The notes: a model not told the origin generated them from the letters alone. Shown: positions 16,095 to 25,020, counted from the stretch's first letter. The stretch is DNA of 64,000 bases from an uncultured Eubacteriaceae bacterium (GCA_946497035.1 CAMMIW010000003.1:81082-145081), one strand, 5' to 3'. Numbers and translations are program-made.

Positions 16095-16718
16095 TTATTT
16101 TTTATCTATAATATCATCTAAAGAAGTTATTTTAGTATTATTGTTATAAGAAATTTTTTTGTTTAAAAGCTCTGCTATATCTCTTATTTTTATATAGTTT
16201 TCTCCATTTTCATTAATAACTGTATAAGTTTTTATTTTATTGTTATACTCGTAATATCTTTCTACAAACATATAATTCTCCTTTAATGGTTGCCAAGTTT
16301 TTTTAAATTCCTCTAATGTGTCATAAGTTTGAGCCAAATAAGAAATCGTTCCAAATTTATTTAGCTGAAAATGTGGCTTATCTTGAGGATACCAATCCCC
16401 TCCCCATTCTAGGTTAAAAGATTTACCTATTTGTCCCACTTTATAAAACCAGTTATCGCTATCATTATAAGCACCTTTACCATCATTTCTATATATGTCA
16501 AAGGCAATTCCCCAGTTGTGATGGCTAAAAGGATAGTCTACCCAAGTTACTATATTACCTGGTTTTGTTCTTCCTTGTGCATATAAATTATTTTGTTCTT
16601 TTTTTGTTCTCAATGTATCTGAAATACCTACTATAAATCCTTGTTTTCTACATTCTTTTAAAAATTTAGCTATTATATTTTGTAAATATGGATGTAATAA
16701 ACTTATATCTTTACTCAT
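16095..16718 (-). CDS. M15-family peptidoglycan endopeptidase (CwlK-like endolysin)
   Basis: The ATG at 16718 is used because AGGTGATC precedes it. The longer frame to 16805 would overlap the holin gene. The 207-residue enzyme carries the metal-binding and catalytic pattern H-x-x-x-G-x-A-x-D in HHNWGIAFD, and D-x-x-x-x-H-F in WGGDWYPQDKPHFQL. Such enzymes cut cell-wall peptides (L-Ala-D-Glu or D-Ala-D-Ala). The C-terminal 55 residues form a separate piece resembling a short wall-associated or amine-oxidase-N-like domain. It has no signal peptide and follows a holin by 19 bases, so it is built as a phage-style lysis enzyme. Confidence 0.85.
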   Translation of the reverse strand: MSKDISLLHPYLQNIIAKFLKECRKQGFIVGISDTLRTKKEQNNLYAQGRTKPGNIVTWVDYPFSHHNWGIAFDIYRNDGKGAYNDSDNWFYKVGQIGKSFNLEWGGDWYPQDKPHFQLNKFGTISYLAQTYDTLEEFKKTWQPLKENYMFVERYYEYNNKIKTYTVINENGENYIKIRDIAELLNKKISYNNNTKITSLDDIIDKK

Positions 16719-16737
16719 AAGATCACCTATTATATAA

Positions 16738-16980
16738 TTATTGTAAAGGTTTAATATTTTTATTTGTAGGGTGCACAATGTTGTTCCACAAAGAAACAAA
16801 TGCAAGTCCTAATACATAAGGGTTTTTTAAAGCACTTAAAACTACATCTAATATACCATTCCAAGTTGTAAAATCATCTATAGAAACTTTATAATATACC
16901 ATTATAGGTGCTACAAAAGATAATATAGTATTAAACCAAAATATAGGGCTTTTCATTCTTAGTTTTAAATCTGTTTTCAT
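16738..16980 (-). CDS. Phage-type holin (phi-LC3 family-like)
   Basis: An 80-residue protein with two hydrophobic segments (about 12-30, FWFNTILSFVAPIMVYY, and 52-66). The pattern is that of phi-LC3-type holins: MKTDLKLRMKSPIFWF at the start, VLSALKNPYVLGLAF later and a HPTN tail. It would open the membrane to let the following endolysin reach the wall. TTAAGGAGAG lies before the ATG. No phage structural gene is adjacent. The nearest ones end about 9.8 kb away, and core genes lie between. Confidence 0.8.
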   Translation of the reverse strand: MKTDLKLRMKSPIFWFNTILSFVAPIMVYYKVSIDDFTTWNGILDVVLSALKNPYVLGLAFVSLWNNIVHPTNKNIKPLQ

Positions 16981-17158
16981 AAAAAATCTCTCCTTAAAGT
17001 TATTTGTATTATTGTATTATTTTTATCATTTGTTATATAATAATATATGATTTTCGATAAAATTTTGTGCATAATACAAAATTTTTTATTATAACTACAA
17101 TAAATATTTTTTTATGATATAATATATTAATGTATAAAACTAAGGAGGAAAACTTGTT

Positions 17159-17887
17159 ATGTTTAAAACTATAAAATGGTATTTTAAATTTGTATTTATG
17201 CTTTTTATAACATACCCTAGGTTAAAAAAAGCTGAACGTCTTTTAAAAGATAACAAATTGGAAGAATTTTATAAATATAGCTTTTATCAAACCTCTAATT
17301 GGGCAATGAATAGAATAAAAGATAGTGGAGCAACTATAAATGTATATGGTAAAGAAAATATACCAAAAGATAGAAACGTTGTTTTTATAAGCAACCATCA
17401 AGGTGATTTTGATATTGCAATTTTTATGGCTCTTATACCTAAAGAAAAAGGCTTTGTAGCTAAAATAGAGCTTAATAAAATACCTATTTTAAGAACTTGG
17501 ATGAAATATTTAGGTTGTGTATTTATGGATAGAAAAGATTTAAAACAATCTTTAAAAACTATAAATGAAGCTATAAGCCTTATAAAAAAAGGGCATAGTA
17601 TGGTTATTTTTCCAGAAGGAACAAGAAGCAAAAGCGACAAAATGGGAGATTTTAAAGCAGGTAGCTTTAAATTAGCTACAAAAACAAATGTACCAATCGT
17701 GCCTGTTACAATAGACGGCTCTTATAAGCTAAAAGAAAAAAATAATGGTTTTATAAAATCAGATATTGTAAATGTATATATTCATAGTCCTATATTTGTA
17801 GAAAATATGACTAATGAAGAAAAAGAAACTTTACCTAAAATGGTAAAAAATATTATAGAAGAAAAGCTACCTAAAAATAATTTATAG
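17159..17887 (+). CDS. plsC: 1-acyl-sn-glycerol-3-phosphate acyltransferase (PlsC family)
   Basis: A 242-residue membrane-associated enzyme that adds the second acyl chain to make phosphatidic acid. The HX4D motif is in FISNHQGDFDIAIF (about residues 78-91), the substrate motif in FPEGTRSK (about 152-159), and IPVV/VPIVPVTIDGS follows. It has a hydrophobic N-terminus. An AAGGAGG site is present. The CLC-type channel gene begins 12 bases later, so the two are co-transcribed. Confidence 0.92.
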   Translation: MFKTIKWYFKFVFMLFITYPRLKKAERLLKDNKLEEFYKYSFYQTSNWAMNRIKDSGATINVYGKENIPKDRNVVFISNHQGDFDIAIFMALIPKEKGFVAKIELNKIPILRTWMKYLGCVFMDRKDLKQSLKTINEAISLIKKGHSMVIFPEGTRSKSDKMGDFKAGSFKLATKTNVPIVPVTIDGSYKLKEKNNGFIKSDIVNVYIHSPIFVENMTNEEKETLPKMVKNIIEEKLPKNNL

Positions 17888-17899
17888 AAAGGTAAAAAT

Positions 17900-19108
17900 A
17901 TGAAAATAGATAAAAAATATTATAAAGATTTAATTATTTTAGGTATTGTAGGCATACCTATAGGTATTGTTGTAGGTATTATTAATACCATATTTGGTAA
18001 AACTCTATTAAAAATAACAGATATAAGAGAAACATATCCACTATTATTAATACCGTTTTTACCTTTATGTGGTATTTTAATTATATATTGTTATAATAAA
18101 TTTGGGGGTAAAAGTTTTAAAGGTATGGGGCTCATTTTTGAGGTAGCACAACAAAAAGAAGATAAAATACCTTTAAGATTAATACCCTTTATTATTTTAA
18201 GCACGTGGGCTACACATTTATTTGGTGGTAGTGCTGGTAGAGAAGGTGTAGCGGTTCAAATAGGAGCTACATTTTCTAATTGGATAGGAGATAAAATAAA
18301 TATAAAAGATACAAAAAAGATATTTTTAATAGCAGGTATGTCTGCTGGTTTTTCTGGACTTTTTCAAACACCTATTGCGGACATATTTTTTGGTATAGAA
18401 GTTTTAATAGCAGGAAATATACATTATAGAGCATTAGTACCTGCCATAACCGCCTCTTTTATGGCTAGTGCAACATCACATTTTTTAGGCCTTGAAAAAT
18501 TTACTTTTCCCCTATCTTCTAACTTATCTTTAAATTTTACACTAATTTTAAAATTAATATTTTTAGGCATTATATTTGGGTTAATCGGCGGTAGCTTTGC
18601 CATATGGTTAAAAAAAGCTAAAACATTTTTTAGTGATAAAATAAAAAATCTTATAATGCGAATTTTTATTATAGGTACTATACTTAGCCTTATATTTTTA
18701 ATATTATATAAAGGTAGATATTCTGGTTTAGGTACAAATCTTATAAATGCTAGTTTTTCTAACCAACAAATATATTATTATGATTGGCTATTAAAATTTA
18801 TACTTACTATTGTTACATTATCAGTAGGTTTTCAAGGTGGCGAAGTAACTCCCCTTTTCTCTATTGGTGCAACTTTAGGTGTTGTATTAGCTAGTATATT
18901 TAATTTACCTATAGAGTTTGTAGCAAGCTTAGGATATATAAGTATTTTTGGTAGTGCAACAAATACATTTTTTGCACCTATATTTATAGGTGGAGAAGTT
19001 TTTGGCTATCAATATATACCTTATTTTTTTATAGTTATGGTTTTTGCATATACATTTAATTTTAATAAATCTATTTATTCGTTACAACAAATAAACAAAG
19101 ATATTTAA
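17900..19108 (+). CDS. CLC-family anion channel/antiporter, probably fluoride-exporting CLC-F type
   Basis: A 402-residue protein with about ten membrane segments. The selectivity motifs differ from chloride CLCs. Where GSGIP is expected there is KGMGLIFE, with Met in place of the central Ser. The gating segment is GSAGREGVAVQIGA, and the third motif is GFQGGEVTPLFSIGATLG. Met in the first motif and G-R-E-G followed by a non-proline are marks I recall for the fluoride/proton exchangers that protect bacteria from fluoride. The assignment to CLC-F is thus good but not proven. No fluoride riboswitch lies in front of plsC. Confidence 0.82.
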   Translation: MKIDKKYYKDLIILGIVGIPIGIVVGIINTIFGKTLLKITDIRETYPLLLIPFLPLCGILIIYCYNKFGGKSFKGMGLIFEVAQQKEDKIPLRLIPFIILSTWATHLFGGSAGREGVAVQIGATFSNWIGDKINIKDTKKIFLIAGMSAGFSGLFQTPIADIFFGIEVLIAGNIHYRALVPAITASFMASATSHFLGLEKFTFPLSSNLSLNFTLILKLIFLGIIFGLIGGSFAIWLKKAKTFFSDKIKNLIMRIFIIGTILSLIFLILYKGRYSGLGTNLINASFSNQQIYYYDWLLKFILTIVTLSVGFQGGEVTPLFSIGATLGVVLASIFNLPIEFVASLGYISIFGSATNTFFAPIFIGGEVFGYQYIPYFFIVMVFAYTFNFNKSIYSLQQINKDI

Positions 19109-19139
19109 TAATTTAAATATTAATATTTTCTTCAAATTT

Positions 19140-19176
19140 TTTAAAAGGGTGTAGATTTTTTCTACACCCTTTTAAA
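19140..19176. terminator. Bidirectional terminator between the CLC gene and the GH84 pseudogene
   Basis: A perfect 16-base-pair stem TTTAAAAGGGTGTAGA / TCTACACCCTTTTAAA with a T5 loop, placed between two convergent genes. Confidence 0.88.
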
Positions 19177-19188
19177 AATTTATAGGTA

Positions 19189-21685
19189 TTAATATAAAGA
19201 TTTAGATGTTCTTATGCTAGGTAAATAATTTTTAGATATTCTTTCTAAGAAAATTCTACCTGGTTCAATGTTTTCTATAATAATATTGTCTAAATTTTCT
19301 TTAGCTTCTTCTGTTATTTTTATAGGGTTTTTATCATCTAAATTTTTATAAATTTTTATAATATCCCCTTTTTTAATATTTTTAATAATAATATTTCCAT
19401 TATTTCTTTCCACATCAGAAGGTAAAATTTTATCTGATTGATATGGATAATCATTTTCAAATAGCTCAAAAGAATATATTCTTGTATGTCCACCACCATT
19501 AATACTTATTTGTGCAGGTTCTAATATTTGTAGCTTAATATATCTAGCTTCAACTTCCTCAAAAAACATTTTATTAATTATATTGTCTTTGTTTTCAAAT
19601 TCATCTACAAGTGTAAAATTTTCTCCATCTATACTTGCTAAAATTTGACCTTTTTTAGTATTCCACATAGGGTTTTCTCCTGCTTGTGGGTGTCCACAAT
19701 TTACAATTATATATTGTTTTAATTTTTTTATTTCTTTTAAATCTATTATAGCTGACGGCCTATATTCAAGAGATCACCATTTTCCACCTGCTATAGTACC
19801 TTTTATTAAATTTTCTACCTGTTCTTCTTTATCTTTACCTGTTGAAGATGTTATAGTTACACCTTTAGAGGTTAAAGCCACATTTTCCATATTATAGCTA
19901 AGTTTTAATGGTTCACTTTCTAAACCTGCTTTTATATTTACTAAATTAATTAAATTTTCAACAAAAGGTTTTAATAATAAAGAACCAACTTGAACAACAA
20001 ATAATTTTGGAGCACCTTCTTTTAAAACGTCTACTTTACATTGTTTCATATTTTCAAAGTTTTCTCTTGCAATATTATTATTTTTTTCTATAATATCAAT
20101 TTTACCAGTTTTTAAATCTTTAAAGGCTAATAAGCTATATTTACCTGCCTCACCTAAAAATTGTAAAGCATTTAAAAATGGATATAGCTCTTTTACAAGC
20201 TGTTTATTGTTACATTTTTGTTTTATTTTTTCAATAGCATTAATAATATTTTCAAAATAGTTAACAAGTTTATTTATATATAAACTAGCATCTTTTTCTT
20301 CTTTAATAGCAGTTTCAAAATTTTTAATATCGTCTTTTAAATACCAAGATTCATCAAATAAAAATTCTCCGCTATCTCCACCATCTTCTTTTAAATAACA
20401 ACTGTTAGATGCAAAAATTTCTAGCTCTTGGCTAACCTCTGGTGCAATAGCTTTAAAAGATGCTTTATAGCTTTTTTCACAATCAAATGCTTTTGTATTC
20501 CAAGTGTAGTCTGATATACAAAATAATGCTTGTTTAGATGCTTGAGCTTGGTTCATAGGGTTAGAGAAAAAGCCAGAAGCATTTGTTACATCAGATTTTA
20601 AAACCTCTAATTTGCCCATAAGTATTTTATCATCACAATAATCATTTACAGGATAATTCCACCATACTGCTAAATTTTTATTACTATCAATTTTTCTTTT
20701 AGGTGAATCTAATTGCTCATAGCTTATGTTAGACATTGTAGCAGCCCCTGTCCACATAACCTCAATATCTTTATGTAGGGTTTCTATAAAAATTTTAAAA
20801 TATCCCTCCATACTAGGCCCCCAGGCCTCACAATATCTTGTACCTACTGTAATTAAAGGTTTTACATCTTTTTTAGGTTTTACAAATTCATCATCTATAC
20901 GATTTATATAATTTGCTTGGCTTTTGCCATCTGCTATGCCTCCAATATCGTCAAATAAAACACCAAATTGTCTAACACCTAAACTATATAACTGTTCTAA
21001 TTTTTTTATTGTAGAGTTAAAATCTTCTTCAGATTGTAAATCTATCGTATCTCCTGGATGTATAGTCCATACAAAGCTAATATTATTAATATGACCTTGC
21101 TGTGCTAATTGTTTTATCTCTTGTGCTTTATCTTCAGGGTATAATAATCTCCAGTTTTTTCTGTGGTAAGGGTCATCTTTAGGGGCATATATATGTATTA
21201 AATTTAAAATCTCCACCAAATTCCATAAGATTTATTCTATCATTGTGGCTCCAAGGGTATCCATAAAATCCTTCTATATATCCTCTATAAATAATGTTAG
21301 GGTAATCTTCTATATATAGTTTTTGTATAAATCTATCACTTTGTTTTAATATGCTTATTAAAGTAACTACACCATAAAATAATCCAGATAAATCGTTACC
21401 ATATATATAAATATTTTCATCTATATTTAAAATATAACCATCTTTTTTATCTATATTTTTTAAGTCTAAAACTATATTTAATTTATCATTATTTAAATTA
21501 TTTGAAATATCAAACGTAATTTTATTTTGTTTAAAATAAGAAATTAGTTTATTTAAGACAAAATCATCATCAATGTTACCTTTAACAATATTTATATTTT
21601 TATTAAAAACTATACTATCATTTTTATATGTTATTTTTTGTGGTATTGGGTAAATCTCATAGTTAAAATTTGGTTTATTATTCAT
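19189..21685 (-). pseudogene. GH84 beta-N-acetylglucosaminidase (NagJ-like), disrupted
   Basis: Three pieces together make one GH84 protein of about 830 residues. They are an N-terminal GH20b-like domain (21685-21179), the catalytic domain with the acid pair LFDDIGG (21219-19774), and an F5/8-type carbohydrate-binding domain plus tail (to 19189). Two lesions separate them. First, an (AT)4 tract at 21187-21194 is one AT unit too short: adding two bases restores N-T-Y-I-Y-A-P-K-D-D-P. Second, an in-frame TGA at 19776-19774 follows G-G-K-W where relatives usually have Cys. Otherwise the coding is clean, which suggests recent loss, phase variation or sequence error. No signal peptide is visible. 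Confidence 0.85.
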
Positions 21686-21739
21686 ATTATTATCCCCTTT
21701 CTAATTTTCCACATATTTTAAATGTTATTTTTCCATTTA

Positions 21740-21768
21740 AATATATCATTTTAATAAATAAATGTCAA
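21740..21768 (-). promoter_or_regulatory. Promoter of the GH84 gene
   Basis: Minus-strand TTGACA (21768-21763), 17 bases, TATATT (21745-21740), 55 bases before the ATG at 21685. It appears intact although the gene is broken. Confidence 0.6.
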
Positions 21769-21864
21769 CTATATATAATTCTTTATGTTTATTTTAGATA
21801 GTTTATATATATTTTTTTATATACTTATTATACTATTTTATACAAAGTATATATATATCAATTA

Positions 21865-21893
21865 TTGACTAAAAATCTGTTTTTTGTTATAAT
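21865..21893 (+). promoter_or_regulatory. Promoter of the [FeFe]-hydrogenase gene
   Basis: TTGACT (21865-21870), 17 bases, TATAAT (21888-21893), 53 bases before the ATG at 21947. A GGGAGG site precedes the start. Confidence 0.7.
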
Positions 21894-21946
21894 ATTATAT
21901 AATATTTTATTTATAGCTTTTAATTATTATTTGGGAGGTTACCTTA

Positions 21947-23320
21947 ATGAGTAAACATAATTTAATAGAATTTAGAGTTCCTATAGAAGAAGACAACCCT
22001 TCTATCGTTTTACATGAAGATAAATGTATAAAATGTAAACTTTGCACTAAAATATGCAGAGATTTTATAGGTGTATACGGTTTTTTTGATTTAGAAAAAA
22101 CAAACGATATAGCCATTTGTGTTCATTGTGGCCAATGTGCAAATATTTGTCCTGTTGATAGTATAACAGAAAAATATGAATATAACGAAGTGGAAAATTT
22201 TATTAAAGACGAAGATAAAGTTGTAATAGTTAGCACTGCACCTGCCGTAAGAGTTGCTCTTGGTGAGCTATTTGATATGGAAGAAGGCCAGTTTGTTGAA
22301 GGTAAAATGGTTTCTCTTTTAAGAGAGCTTGGCTTCGATTATGTTTTAGATGTAAACTTTGGTGCAGATATAACAATAGTTGAAGAAGCAGCAGAGCTTG
22401 TAGAAAAATTAAAAGATGAAAATTCTATATTACCTCAATTTACAAGCTGTTGTCCATCTTGGGTAAAATATGCAGAAACTTATCATCCAGAGCTTATACC
22501 AAATTTATCATCTGCTAAAAGTCCTATAGGTATGCAAGGTGCTACAATAAAAACATATTTTGCTAAAAAAATGAACATAGATCCTTCTAAAATAGTAAAC
22601 GTTACTATCACTCCTTGTTCTGCTAAAAAATATGAGATTAGAAGAGATGAAATGAATGCATCTGCTAAATATAATAATATAGAAGGTATGAGAGATAACG
22701 ACTATATTATTACAACAAGAGAGCTTGCTAAATGGGCTAAAGAAAAAGGTATCGATTTTGCATCTTTAGAAGATAGCAAATTTGATAAATTTATGGGAGA
22801 AGCATCTGGAGCTGGTGTTATTTTTGGTAATACAGGGGGTGTTATGCAGGCAGCTTTAAGAACAGCTTATAATTATTTAACTAATGAGCCTGTACCTGAA
22901 AATTTATACGAATTACAAGTAGTTAGAGATTTAGAAGAAATAAAAGAAGCTTCTGTTAATATAGATGGTAAAGATATTAACATAGCTGTTGTTTATGGCA
23001 CTGCTAATGCAACAAAGCTTATAGAAAAAATTAAATCTGGTGAAAAACAATACCACTTTGTTGAGGTTATGGCTTGTCCTGGTGGTTGTATAGGTGGTGG
23101 TGGCCAACCTAAAAAGAAAATACCAAAAAGAGATGCTGCTCTTAAAAAACGTATCGAAGGTCTTTATAAAAGAGATAACGAATTAAAAATTAGATCTAGC
23201 TACGAAAATGAAGAAATAAAACAATTATATAGCGAATTTTATGAAAAACCTTTAAGCCACCTAGCAGAAGAGCTTTTACATACTTCTTTTACAGATAGAA
23301 GCAAAGACTTAGGAAATTAA
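21947..23320 (+). CDS. hydA: [FeFe]-hydrogenase
   Basis: A 457-residue hydrogenase that exchanges electrons between ferredoxin and protons/H2 in fermentation. The N-terminal domain has two [4Fe-4S] motifs (CIKCKLCTKIC and CVHCGQCANICPVDS, residues about 27-67). The H-cluster domain shows L1 FTSCCPSWVK (about 165), L2 TPCSAKKYE (about 221) and L3 EVMACPGGCIGGGGQP (about 370-385). The C-terminus carries the small-subunit-like tail FYEKPLSHLAEELLHTSF. All H-cluster cysteines are present. It is a compact monomeric-type enzyme. No maturase genes (hydE/F/G) are in the window. Confidence 0.96.
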   Translation: MSKHNLIEFRVPIEEDNPSIVLHEDKCIKCKLCTKICRDFIGVYGFFDLEKTNDIAICVHCGQCANICPVDSITEKYEYNEVENFIKDEDKVVIVSTAPAVRVALGELFDMEEGQFVEGKMVSLLRELGFDYVLDVNFGADITIVEEAAELVEKLKDENSILPQFTSCCPSWVKYAETYHPELIPNLSSAKSPIGMQGATIKTYFAKKMNIDPSKIVNVTITPCSAKKYEIRRDEMNASAKYNNIEGMRDNDYIITTRELAKWAKEKGIDFASLEDSKFDKFMGEASGAGVIFGNTGGVMQAALRTAYNYLTNEPVPENLYELQVVRDLEEIKEASVNIDGKDINIAVVYGTANATKLIEKIKSGEKQYHFVEVMACPGGCIGGGGQPKKKIPKRDAALKKRIEGLYKRDNELKIRSSYENEEIKQLYSEFYEKPLSHLAEELLHTSFTDRSKDLGN

Positions 23321-23323
23321 TAG

Positions 23324-23381
23324 TAATATTTTTATACCCTCCACATATATTTGTTATATAAAATATATATGGAGGGTATAA
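23324..23381 (+). promoter_or_regulatory. Sigma-E-like promoter overlapping a hairpin that buries the yabP ribosome binding site
   Basis: TAATATT (23324-23330), 13 bases, CATATATT (23344-23351) matches the sigma-E pattern. The left arm 23332-23352 and right arm 23361-23381 form a 21-base-pair stem with one mismatch and an 8-base loop. The right arm contains GGAGGG and ends next to the ATG. The left arm contains the complementary CCCTCC. Transcription from the proposed promoter should start near 23358, inside the loop, so only transcripts coming from hydA would carry the blocking arm. Confidence 0.6.
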
Positions 23382-23663
23382 ATGTCTGAAGAAAAAAGAA
23401 ATAAACATAACATAAACATAATAGATAGGACAAACATAAAAATTACTGGTGTTTTAGATGTTATATCGTTTGATGAGGAAATGATTGTTTCTGAAACAGA
23501 GCTTGGAGTTTTAATATTAAAAGGGCTTAATTTTCATATTAATAAATTAAATTTAGACAGTGGAGATTTAGAAGTAGATGGAGAAATATATAGCCTAATA
23601 TATGAAGATAAATCTTCTTATGGTAAGCCTGCTAGTGGTATATTAAGCAAAATATTTAAATAA
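23382..23663 (+). CDS. yabP: Sporulation protein YabP
   Basis: A 93-residue protein of the YabP/YqfC family. The fold-defining string NIIDRTNIKITGVLDVISFDEEMIV is followed by TELGVLILKGLNFHINKLNLDSGDLEVDGEI. In known spore formers it is made in the mother cell and needed for later sporulation stages. The biochemical role is not established. It is followed after 9 bases by yabQ and then by divIC, the standard gene order near the tRNA-modification/cell-division region of Firmicutes. Confidence 0.93.
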   Translation: MSEEKRNKHNINIIDRTNIKITGVLDVISFDEEMIVSETELGVLILKGLNFHINKLNLDSGDLEVDGEIYSLIYEDKSSYGKPASGILSKIFK

Positions 23664-23672
23664 GGGTTTATT

Positions 23673-24200
23673 TTGTTAATTTTATCTATATCATATCAAT
23701 TAAAAATATTTTTAATATCACTACTTATAGGGTTAATGTTAGGCTTTTTTTATGATTTTCTTAAAATTTTTAGAAAATATATTGTACATAATAATATTGT
23801 TGTTAATATAGAAGATGTTATATATTGGATATTTATGTCTATTGTTATATTTTTAATACTATTATATCAAAATAATGGTGAGATTAGAATATTTTTTATA
23901 ATAGGCATATTTACAAGTATGATTTTATATAACTTTTTAATAAGTCCTATTTTTTTGAAAATATCTACTAAAATTATAAATACTATTTTAAAAATAATAC
24001 TTTTTATTTTTAGGGCAATATGTATGCCTTTTTTAATTATTTTTAACATATTTTATAAACCTACAAAATTAGCCTTAAATATGTTAAAAAAACTGTTGCA
24101 AAAAAATAAATTTTATGCCACAATATATAATAACATTAATAAATTTAAAAAGGTTAATTTTAAAAGGAGACAAAAGAAAAATGAAACAGATAGAAAATAA
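23673..24200 (+). CDS. yabQ: Sporulation membrane protein YabQ
   Basis: A 175-residue protein with about four hydrophobic segments: LSISYQLKIFLISLLIGLM, VIYWIFMSIVIFLILLY, IFFIIGIFTSMILYN and IILFIFRAICMPFLIIF. The C-terminus is basic (NFKRRQKKNETDRK). YabQ acts in spore cortex formation. The first possible start in the right place is TTG at 23673, with AAGGG 8 bases upstream. Its 3' end overlaps divIC by 20 bases. Position between yabP and divIC makes the call secure despite low sequence conservation. Confidence 0.85.
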   Translation: MLILSISYQLKIFLISLLIGLMLGFFYDFLKIFRKYIVHNNIVVNIEDVIYWIFMSIVIFLILLYQNNGEIRIFFIIGIFTSMILYNFLISPIFLKISTKIINTILKIILFIFRAICMPFLIIFNIFYKPTKLALNMLKKLLQKNKFYATIYNNINKFKKVNFKRRQKKNETDRK

Positions 24201-24477
24201 AAAAAAATCTTCTAAGTTTAATAAGCTTTATTTTATTACTATGTTTTTCATTGTTTTAAGCTTTTCTTCTTATCTTTTTTACAAATATGATAATTTGATG
24301 GAATATAACGAAAAAATACAACAGTTAAATGAAGAGATAGATGCGGCAAATAAAAAAAATGAAGATCTAAAATATCAAACAGAATATAAAAATAGTAACG
24401 AATATATCGAAAAAATAGCAAGAGATAAATTAGGTATGGTAAAAAATAATGAAATAATATTTTATGATAATAACTAA
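24181..24477 (+). CDS. divIC: Septum formation initiator DivIC/FtsB
   Basis: A 98-residue protein with a short basic cytoplasmic start, one membrane helix (about residues 17-36, FITMFFIVLSFSSYLFYKY) and an outside coiled coil (MEYNEKIQQLNEEIDAANKKNEDLKYQ). It ends in the conserved YIEKIARDKLGMVKNNEIIFY. DivIC links FtsL and DivIB in the division complex. I use the ATG at 24181, because a longer frame from 24115 would lie within yabQ and lacks a ribosome binding site. Confidence 0.9.
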   Translation: MKQIENKKKSSKFNKLYFITMFFIVLSFSSYLFYKYDNLMEYNEKIQQLNEEIDAANKKNEDLKYQTEYKNSNEYIEKIARDKLGMVKNNEIIFYDNN

Positions 24478-24502
24478 AAATACTTTAAGATAAGGTGATA
24501 TT

Positions 24503-24925
24503 ATGATAACAAATAATTTTAATTCTAACATAAATAAAAATAATTATATTTATAATAATTATAATAAAAAAGCTAATAATAAAGAAGAATGTGAAACTTG
24601 TGAAAATAGAAAATATAAAGATGGATCTGATGATGCTGGCGTTTCTTTTAAAACTGCAACAAAATTATCACCTGCTGCTGCTAGCCAGGCTGTGTATATG
24701 CACGAACAAGAACACGTTAACCACGAAAGAGCAAAAGCTGCAAAAGAAGGTAGAGAGATTGTTTCTCAAACAGTTACTATAAAAACTTCCACTTGCCCAG
24801 AATGTGGCACTCCATATGTATCTGGTGGCCAAACAAAAACTATTACAAAAGCTGCCCCAGAAAAAGAAACATTAAATTTAGATGACGAAGCAAGAAGAGG
24901 ACAATTTATAGATAAATTTATATAA
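24503..24925 (+). CDS. Conserved clostridial HEQEH-motif protein (putative zinc protease-like)
   Basis: A 140-residue protein with an Asn/Tyr/Lys-rich start and then a very well-kept core. The core is CETCENRKYKDGSDDAGVSF, followed by VYMHEQEHVNHERAKA, a C-P-E-C-G pair and YVSGGQTKT. HEQEH fits the H-E-x-x-H zinc motif, and the four cysteines could hold another metal. I recall similar proteins in many Clostridia and a relation to SprA-like proteins, but no proven function. The gene stands after divIC with its own GGTGAT site and ends in a strong terminator. Confidence 0.6.
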   Translation: MITNNFNSNINKNNYIYNNYNKKANNKEECETCENRKYKDGSDDAGVSFKTATKLSPAAASQAVYMHEQEHVNHERAKAAKEGREIVSQTVTIKTSTCPECGTPYVSGGQTKTITKAAPEKETLNLDDEARRGQFIDKFI

Positions 24926-24967
24926 TTTTTTAAAGTTTTTTATAACCACCTTTAATATAACCTTTTT

Positions 24968-25020
24968 AATATTAAAATAAACAGGTATAAATTTTAACCA
25001 TACCTGTTTATTTTAATATT
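24968..25020. terminator. Bidirectional terminator, 21-base-pair stem
   Basis: A perfect stem from 24968-24988 and 25000-25020 with an 11-base loop (core AAACAGGTAT / ATACCTGTTT). It lies between the convergent HEQEH gene and the 1088-residue gene. Confidence 0.88.

Noticed and set aside
16981..17158. A fluoride riboswitch before plsC and the CLC-F-like gene
   Set aside because: The conserved bases of the crcB motif are not visible. The region is plain AT-rich sequence with a possible -10 box near 17118.
19774..19776. TGA at a usual Cys position in the GH84 gene as a selenocysteine codon
   Set aside because: A carbohydrate-binding domain has no redox need, no selenocysteine stem-loop was recognised just after it, and the same gene has another inactivating lesion. 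A simple nonsense mutation is more likely.
19774..19776. A genetic code in which TGA is read as an amino acid
   Set aside because: prfB is present and its regulation depends on TGA being a stop codon. Other genes end in TGA without loss of family length.
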